A DNA stretch of 64,000 nucleotides from Ancylostoma caninum (Eukaryota; Nematoda; Chromadorea; Rhabditida; Ancylostomatidae): NCBI GenBank assembly GCA_037903475.1, contig JBAJFG010000015.1:310001-374000 (forward strand). Direction: 5' to 3'. The notes beneath the pieces were generated by a model, which saw nothing but the letters and a program-made list of their open reading frames with translations, searched no databases and was not told where the DNA came from. Positions 52,901 through 61,900 of the stretch are shown piece by piece. A program made the position numbers and the translations under genes. Numbering within the stretch: the first letter of the stretch is position 1; the number at the start of each line of letters is the position of its first letter.

Positions 52901-55900
52901 CTCTCTAATCGAAAAGGTTGGTCCGACAGGTTCTCAAGAAGTCAACTCGAAACAGGAAAAAATATTGAAATCGTGGATTCTCTGGAAATTTTGATCAGAA
53001 TGAATTTTAATCAGAATTTTGTGTAATATGTAGAAAGGGGAAAACACATTTTGCTTCATTGTGCTTTATTTTCCCTCCAAATCAACTCGAGTTTTCTGGG
53101 AATCTTTTGTCTTTCTGGGATCTTTTAGTTCCTATTCCTGGATTTTTCTCTACGAAAGCCTTTTATGGGATACTAAGAAGATTACTTGTTGCCAGCTTCA
53201 CACATTTTGAGTAGTAAATGAAGAAATATTAAAAAGAAACAAATAATCTTGACAAAAATTTTGGGGGAAAACCACTGAAAGAAAACTTTGAGTGATGCAA
53301 TGTGTCTTTGCTAAAAATGAAATCAACACTTTTCCCTCCTAGGTATTTTTGTTTCTGTTGATCCATTGTTGTTTTGGTCAAAATATGGAGTACCATATAA
53401 ATAATCGTGTTGGGACCATGCGCAAGATGGTTGCTTCATTGATCGATTTGTTGATTTTTCTGTACCTTCTGTGGAAATTCGTTGTGTTTCAGTTTGTCAA
53501 CCACGATCACAAGCTCACAATCGACTCGGCACAGTATGCTGGTACAGTCTTGTGCAGGTACGGTAGCTGATAATTTAGATTTTCTGGCTGAATGTTATTG
53601 TTTAGTTTGTTCGAACAATTTTTTATCGATCTTTGATCTATATTTCTCTATACCAAATTTGCTGTTTTCACAATGAACCAATTTTAAAATTTGAAGGGCC
53701 GAAAACGTAGTTGGCCGATTCGAGACGAAGGCTCGTCTGACAGTGATTCCCCAGGAGAAACCGAAGAAGGCGCCGCGCTTCTCCGAGTTGCTCAGCGACA
53801 AGTCGGAAACCGAAGGGAACACCGTTGTGTTCGAGGTGCGCCGCCGACATTATTTTTGTTGTTGTCCTCACCCTACTGTGCTGAAGACGGATTTTCGCGC
53901 CAGCTGACGCGTTATCTGGAGTGACGTATTGCGAAAAGTGCGCTGGCAGATGTATTGTTAGTTTAGGCTCGAGTTGAGGCGGAACCAAAGCCTGAGATCA
54001 AGTGGTATCTGAAAGGAGTTCAACTGACGGCGACTGAGGTTGGTTTAAACGTTAAAAATTAATGAATTGTGGTAATTTGTTGGTTTTTTCATCACTAAAC
54101 CTATAAATTTTCAAGAAAATTTTTTCAATTCGGTTTTTTTCCTCGCCAAAGAAAAACTGGGAAAGTTGGGCGGGACTTTCGCCTCACAGTTGTCACGTCC
54201 ATAACGAGGTGAAAATATGTAGCTAGCCGTTAAGAAGAGGATATAAATGTAGTGGAACGCATTTCCCCGTCGATCAATAACTATCCTTTCCATTGCAGAA
54301 CATCGAAATCCGTGAATTTGATGGATCAGTGAAACTGGAACTGCGAGGCATCAAACTCGAGGATGCTGGCGATGTCAAATGCACTGCGACAAATTCTGAG
54401 GGGTCAGCGGAGACTACCAGTAAACTAACCGTGAATCGTAAGCCATTCCCGCCAACATTCGACAAACAACCGCAGAGTATTACGGTTGAGAGGTACGGTA
54501 GCATACTGTAGCCATTGGAGTCAATTAGCCAATTAGGAACGGTTTCAGAGGATCCGAGGCAAGATTCGAGGCGCATGCAGAGTCGAGTCCAGCTCCCACG
54601 TATCAATGGTCGATTGATGGGAGAAAGGTGAGGACTAATATTTTTGAGCTCGGACAACTAGCACAAATTTGGGACAATTGTCATAAAGCATTATTTTCCC
54701 TAGTTTTCTGAATAGAACAGTGGTTTTAATGAGAAATTCATTTTAATAAGTTGATATCATCGGGAATAGACTAGTCATCTGCACACTTAAGTACAACCAA
54801 GACAAACAAACTCATTATCGATTTATTGATTTTCTTCTTCAGATTCGCGAGAGCACTGAAGGTGCTCGCCTAGAGATGATCGATGGCACGTCAGTACTTA
54901 TTATCGACACATCAGTACACTCATTGTCGTCGACGATCTCCGTTGTCGCCGAGAACAGTCTCGGAGCGGACGAGACCGGCGCTCGACTCACGGTTGAAGA
55001 GAAGAAGGTGGGCGTGGCTTATCTATAGGGCAAAAACAGCGCGACTAACCAATTCAAATGGCTAGTTATCATATGGATGGCCAAACAAGCTTTCCGCTAG
55101 TAATTTCAAAACCATACCGATCGATACCTATGTTTTCTGTATTCCGACAAAAATTGGTTGAGATTATATGCCTTCTTGTTGAAACATGCATCAATATCTA
55201 TGTTTCTTCTTATATTTTTGTTTATTTCTCCTTTAAGCTGACAATTTCAGAATATTACGTATTTGCGGATCGATACCTATATTTTCTGCAGTCATTTAAC
55301 CGTAGGAATTATGATACAGCACCTGGAAAGGTGTCCCAAAAGTCGCCTACGGTCATAGGCTGACAAGGGAAGTGCAACAGGCCAGACTCGCAAATCGGAA
55401 TGAAACCTATCTGGCTTGAATCTTTGTTGGAGAGGGTGTTACAGTATATATTTCATTATTGCCCTCGATTCCAAAAAACAAAAATCCCACCACAGTACCA
55501 TATGCGCTGCAGCACTCGTCCGTCAGCGACGATGTGGCCGAGTGGGGAGGATGCTGCACTGTCAGCTCGAGAGTTTGAACCCCGTCATGCGCACCTACCT
55601 GTTTTGCTCTCTCATTTTTTTATTCCCCCTGTGTTGTTGAAATCAAATTTAAAAGGTTAGAAGATAATACTTATCCTTACTGACGCACTAGGCACGGAAT
55701 AACTACGTTATATAAAACCTGCTTTTCTCCCTCGATTAGCTATAAAGTAGCAGTCACTTTTCACGACTGTAACTCAAAATCTTTCCCACTCGGTTCATAA
55801 TGTTCGAACTGATCTCTGCAGTGAATGCGACTGTAATGATTGTAGCAGAATTTCTTTCATTGTCTGCGCGTATTGTTCTCACCGCTTTTGCTTTGAACAC

Positions 55901-58900
55901 TTCATTGTCTGTGTGCACCGTTGCTGCCAGTAAATGCTTTCTCATTGACCATCCTTTTTTTTTGTTTTGAATGAAAATTTTACAATTTTCTAGCGACTCG
56001 AGGGAAAGCTGTACGATCACTAAACTACGTTCATAGCATAGTAGTTATTCTATAGCTAGTACGTCAGTAAAGACAAGTGTTGTCTTCTAGCCCTCCAAAA
56101 TTGATTTCAATAACATAGGAGGAATAAAAAACAAAAATGCAAAACGAGTGTCAATGACGGGATCCAAACCCTCGACCTCCTGCCTATCAGTCCGCATCCT
56201 CCCCACTCGGCCACATCGTCGCTGACGGACGAGTGCTGCAACGCATATAGTACTGTGGTGGGATTTTTGTTTTTTGAAGCCGAGGGCAGTAACAAAATAT
56301 ATACTGCAACACCCTCTCCAACAAAGATTCAAGCCAGATAGGTTTCATCCCGATTTTCGAATATGGCCTCTTGCACTTCCCTTGTGAGCAATTCTGGTGG
56401 GACTACATAACCTCGTAGGGACTGACTGGGTACCGCCGTCCAGGTGCTGCTCAATTTTTGTACCTGAGATGAAACGGGAATTTCTCATAAAACCATTCAT
56501 CCCTCCAAAAAATCGATAATGTATTCTAACAATAATCGATAATGCATTGACAGGTTGAAGAGAAGACGGTGGAAGTGTCTCGTACCGAGACCACTACCGT
56601 AACCGCTCAAGAGGGCAGCATTGAAGTTTCACAGGTAGATCAATGCTCATGGCTTATGCATTCGGGTGCCATTTTTCTCGTTTTCTCATCTGGATGGAGG
56701 ACTCCGCCCACTAATCGATAATCTAACATTTTGGTTGTCTTCGTTTCTATACTGTAGCTTTCCTCACTCTACCGACGGATGCACACGGACGACTGTTTTC
56801 CATGACGTCACAATAACAGCATTTCCGTGCATGTGTTTCGAATGCTACCGTAGTCGGCGAATGTACCGTAGAAAAACGAGTCCTTTAAAGATCGAAATGG
56901 CACCGTCGAAGTCTGTGGTTACGGAAGAGACGGTGAAGGAGGAATTCCATCAGGAGACAACAGTCAGTGGTCAGCCAGCTGCACAAACGACTACTACGGA
57001 AGAAGTTCGGGAAGAAATGCACGCCGCTACAGTAACCGGCACTGAGGTTCAGGAACCTGTCGCTAAAGTCGAGGAAGCCGCCAAACAGGAGGTGGCACAG
57101 GAAAAAATCGAGCCCACGAAAGTTACAGAGGTACAGGAACTGCACAAATTTCAGGGTACAGTACCAGCGTTAGTACCAACATTCTCGCTAAAATTTCTTC
57201 CGCAAAAATTCGTTAAAAATTCGTTCGTTAAAAATTCTTCCGCAAAAATTTTTCTCTCAGGAAAAAGGAAAATTCCATAGACCTGAAAAATCTTGAATTT
57301 CTTCCGGATACAATGAGATTTCCGAAGAAGAACTTCCACTCAGGACCATCATTTCCAGATTCCCAAAGTCACCAAAGATCTCCGTGACCAAACAGTGGTC
57401 AAAGGTGAACAAGGCAAATTTGAGGTCGTCATTGAACATGCCAGCGAAGCCAAATGGTATCACAATGGCAAAGAGCTCACAACGACTACCGAAGGTACGT
57501 AACTGCAGAATTTCTCTGTTACCGTAATCCTAAAACATGTTGGCTTATCGGGACAGAAATTCGGCAGAACAATGCAACAAATTAGAGAGGGAATTATGGA
57601 AAACTCGTAGAATTTTTGTTCTCCATACGGCGTGGAGATTTTTCGTTTTTTTGGGGACCATGCGAACTTTATCTTAAAAAAATGAATGATTATAAAATTC
57701 GGATGAGAAATAATGTATAGTGAGCGACGACGCTGGTATGTTTTCCGCGAACACCGGAGGCACGCGACGCGGCCGCGCCGCTTGCGCTGGAATCTGCGAT
57801 CTAGTGGCAGAGTCAGGGTTTTCTTGATACTTTTTCATCATATTTGATGTCAACTATCGAGGCAACTCTTTGGTTTTTGTCGCGGAAAGGATTCTAGCGG
57901 GAGCGGCGCGGTCGCGAAGCATGCTTCCCGAGATCAAGGAAAACGCACCCTCATCCATGCCTACTGCAGAAGCCCAGCCAAATTTAGATTGTCACAGTAT
58001 GGATCCCAATTTAAGGGGAAAAGATTTTATTTTACTTTTTTTCACGTTTTTGTCACAGTATGGATCCCAATTTAAGGGGAAAAGATTCTATTTTCCTTTT
58101 TTTCACGTTTATGTGTCATATGTCCAGCAAGTAAGCACAGAATCCGATGAATGCCATAAGAATACTGATTTTCCGGGTGATTTATTCCTTGAATATGGGG
58201 TACGACCGAAGTTTCTGCAGAGTGGTTGTAATCACACACTTTCTTGGCCACAGTAATCCGAAATTTAATGCCTATGCGTGCATAAAAAAGTTCATTAGTC
58301 GAAAAAAAAATTCAAGGAGAAGCTCCTAAAAATTACCCACCAATTGCAGGTGTCAAAATCACCGAAGAGACGAAATACGAATTCAAATTATCGATCGATT
58401 CGACGATCTTCCCGAGTGGTACTGTATCAGTGAAAGCGACGAACGAATCGGGCTCGGCCGAATCGAAGTAAGTTCTTTCGGCTTCTAACACTGTCTACAG
58501 TAATCGCTACAGTACCCCGTATTATTGAATTTCAGGTGCGAAATGAAGGTCGTCGAAAAGCCTGAGCTGAAAGATAAGCTTCAAGATGTTGCCGCAACAC
58601 TGGGCGAACCGTTCAAGATTGAAGTTGCGGCTGCGGGACAACCGCAGTTCAAGTGGTTGGTCAATGGACAGACATTGGAGGTACGGTAATTGAATATATG
58701 GTAATTTACAGTATACCGCTTACTAAAACATTTTTTCGTGCGGGGAATTGTTTACTAAAAGTTAATTCGTAGAGGTTTTCAAAACCTCGCAGGATTTCAG
58801 TCAGTAGAGTCCAGAGAAAAAGAGTATCCTCTGCGTATCTACCCTCATTGTGCAGTGTTTCATAGAGGTATTTTTTACAAGGAGGTAACCATAAAAACAT

Positions 58901-61900
58901 AAAAATTGCACCAGAATTGAAAAATAGGTGAGCCACTTGCTTCCATAAAAAAGGCAGAGCCCAGAGAAGAAGAGTATTGTCTGCGTCTCTACCAATATTA
59001 CGTCTTCCTACCACGAAGTAGCCCAATATTACGTCATAGCTGTTCCTCTTCGACCAGGAAGCAGAGAAAAAGAGCTGCCCCTGCGTCTCTAACACCTAAA
59101 CAGTTATTTTTTCTTTGATGTTATCTGTAAAATGTAAAGTGGCAAGGCCACAGAGGAAAAATCTATGTTGTTAGTGAGAGAGCAAGGAAACAGAGCGGAC
59201 TCTGCGTCTCTGCCGCCTTCCAACGTCAATTCTCAGAAACACCATGCTGTTAGCAGCTTTACACATTGCTACCTGGCCATGATGCTTGGGTCCTGCGAAG
59301 AAAATGTTGTGTTTTCCAGGATGGCAAAGATGGTGTACGAATAACCACCGAAGGTGACAAATGCACACTTTCTGTGGACAAAGCTGAACCGCAACACAGC
59401 GGAAAGCGTTAGTTTTTTTTTCGCGAGATTTCTTACAGTATCCTACAGTATCCTCATATGGCAAAGCTACCGTAATTTAGTCTCTGTTGTCACTACAAAC
59501 GAAGCGGGTACAGTAGAATCATCGTGTCAAATAGCTGTTAGTGCTAAACAAACTGCTCCACAAATCACTGACGGACCGGCAAACGTGACCGTTAAAGAAA
59601 AGGAGACGGCAGAATTCAAGGCGAGTCATTTCCTCCTCCTCTCTCTCTGTCTTTTCTTTTCTATTTTCTTTTCTCCATGTTTCCCACGCACCAATGGCTT
59701 TACGCTGTTCGTTTTTGTTAACTGTGTTCTCAGTTGGGCGATGTAGTAATGCCTGGACAACTGCTCCTGAGGTGTTCGCTTTCAATAGGCACAGTCTATT
59801 GATTTTCACTATGCTTTAGGGCATTTCCCTTCAATTCTCTATGAATCATTTATTTATCATCTATTTGTTTATTTATTTGTTTATTATATGCATTTTGAAA
59901 TGCACGCGCAACTGGTAATCTCATCTGGTAATAGCAACTGGTAATCAAAACATAACTTATGTCCTTAAACGGATGAGAAATGTAAGTGTAGTAACTGTTT
60001 GAAAAAAATAATCGATTTATCATTGATTTATTGATTATTTGTGGCTGCTATCATCAGCTAAAAGCACGTCATTAGAGCAGTGAGCCTTAGCGTAGGCAGA
60101 TATGTACTGTTAAGCTTACCGTAAGAAATGCAATAGCATCTACTTATATTTATACGGTATTTCTACGGTATTTCATATTTATACGGTAGTTCTTCACTCT
60201 ACAATACTTCACTCTACAATATCCTATCACTTCTATTTCAGCAGCGAAATTTCTCCAAACAATTTCCATGATATTTTCTCTTTCCCATAGAATCGCCTTG
60301 AATCAAAATTAGAATTATTTCCTAACTAAAACTTAAAATTTCCTCGACGCGAAGAGCCCAAGAATTTTCTATCGTATTCTGTAAGATACTGTAGCGTGCA
60401 TGGTTATGTTATAACCTTCGAACTCAATCTTAGCATAGCTTCTGAGCTGTAATTCTTTTGCTATTACTATAGCGACCATGCCACAGTATTCCCTAGGGTT
60501 ACTGTAAGAATGGAATGAAAAATGCCATCGTGAAAAAGAATATTCTTTCCTAATTTTTACCGAAATTTATGCTAGGAACATAAAATTCATGTGAATACTC
60601 CATCTTCTACTAGTTTTACTACTTCTATCGACCTATATGCCACAGCAACGGCTACAGTAACACAGTAATTCTCAACGAGACCTCCTTTCCTTCACTTTCC
60701 AATTTTTTTTTGTATATCTTGTTCAATGATGATCAGCCAAACTCCTTTAAAACACCACGGGCCATATGCATGATTTAGGTTAACCAGGGTAAGCATTTTA
60801 GCTCCAGCGAATTTATCTACCGTTAAGACGGGCGTGAATACGCTTACCCTGGGTAATCTCAATGGTGGATTAGGTGAAAATAACAACACTAATACCACTT
60901 ATGGTGGCCACTACTGGATTACCGCTGCCTAATCTGAGCAGTAGAAATCAAAAGATTATTTATTGATGGTTTGGGTTACCCGCCCGATGATTACGGTAAT
61001 TTTTACAAGGGTTACTGTACTGCTATTAGAACCCGACAAAAAATTTTCATTTGGATTCTAACATTTTTATGATTTGCCAGAATGAATTTGCTACCGTAAC
61101 CTCTCCCACTATACCTTTTTGCCAATACGGTAACTGAAGCATCACATTAGAGGCAGACGTAACCAACTGTGTCTACTCTTTCTCTGGATTTTTAAAGATC
61201 TTTCTCTTAATTTTGACTTTTGTAGAAATATATATATTCACAAATGATCGTAAATTTACCTACAGTACTCTCGCAGGTTACGATGTCCTTGTCCAAAAAA
61301 ATATTTCCCACTACATTTTTCTCTGCTTAAATTAAAATTCAGGTTAAAATCACCGGTTTCCCCGAACCGACGGTCAAATGGTCGATCAATGACAAATTGG
61401 TCGAGGAGAGCAGTACGATCATGACGTCACGAATTGAGCATGAATATACACTGAAGATCACCGAAACTACCACAACGCATACGGGTACGGTAAAAGTCAC
61501 CGCTGAGAATACGGTAGGCAGCGATTCTAGGACCGCAGAGTTGAAGGTAAGCCAAGGCGAGGATTCGATGTTATTCCAGAACATTTTCATGGATTTTTCC
61601 AGGTTGAGCCTGCGCTAGTAGCGCCAAACTTCAAGAGTCAAATGGCGGACACTGTGGTGAAGGTCGACGAGGCGCTGAATATGGAAGTCGCCCTGGAAAC
61701 ACCACAACCAGGAACAAGCGTCAAATGGTACAACAACGGCAGCGAACTGCAACAAGGCCTGGGTGTACAGGTGACGTGGCGCTTCAAAGGACTTTTTACC
61801 GTATTCCCAGGTGACGAATAGTGGTTTTAGATCACCGAACCTCAACCGGGCACGCATCACCTTACCATAGAACATGTCAAGGAAGAAATGGCCGGTACGA

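Larger units (their letters stand above)
59621..61342 (+). other. unc-89 intron 39 (1.7 kb, GC-AG)
   Basis: Starts GCGAGT rather than GT. Contains a (TTTA)n tail (59846-59900), a palindromic repeat (60764-60872) and many TAC-N-GTA heptamers. Confidence 0.65.

Noticed and set aside
55400..56332. Matching peptides on opposite strands (SIYFIIALDSKKQKSHHSTI and relatives)
   Set aside because: The two frames are the two arms of the inverted repeat, so they are a repeat and not a gene pair.
56666..56890. Extension of exon 34 upstream in the same frame from an ATG at 56666
   Set aside because: It would need no intron end, and the sequence does not resemble UNC-89. Splicing from exon 33 in phase 0 fits best at 56891.
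56885..57145. 86-codon minus-strand frame opposite exon 34
   Set aside because: A mirror of the Glu/Lys-rich coding strand (giving Phe/Leu-rich antisense); the + strand frame joins known exons in phase.
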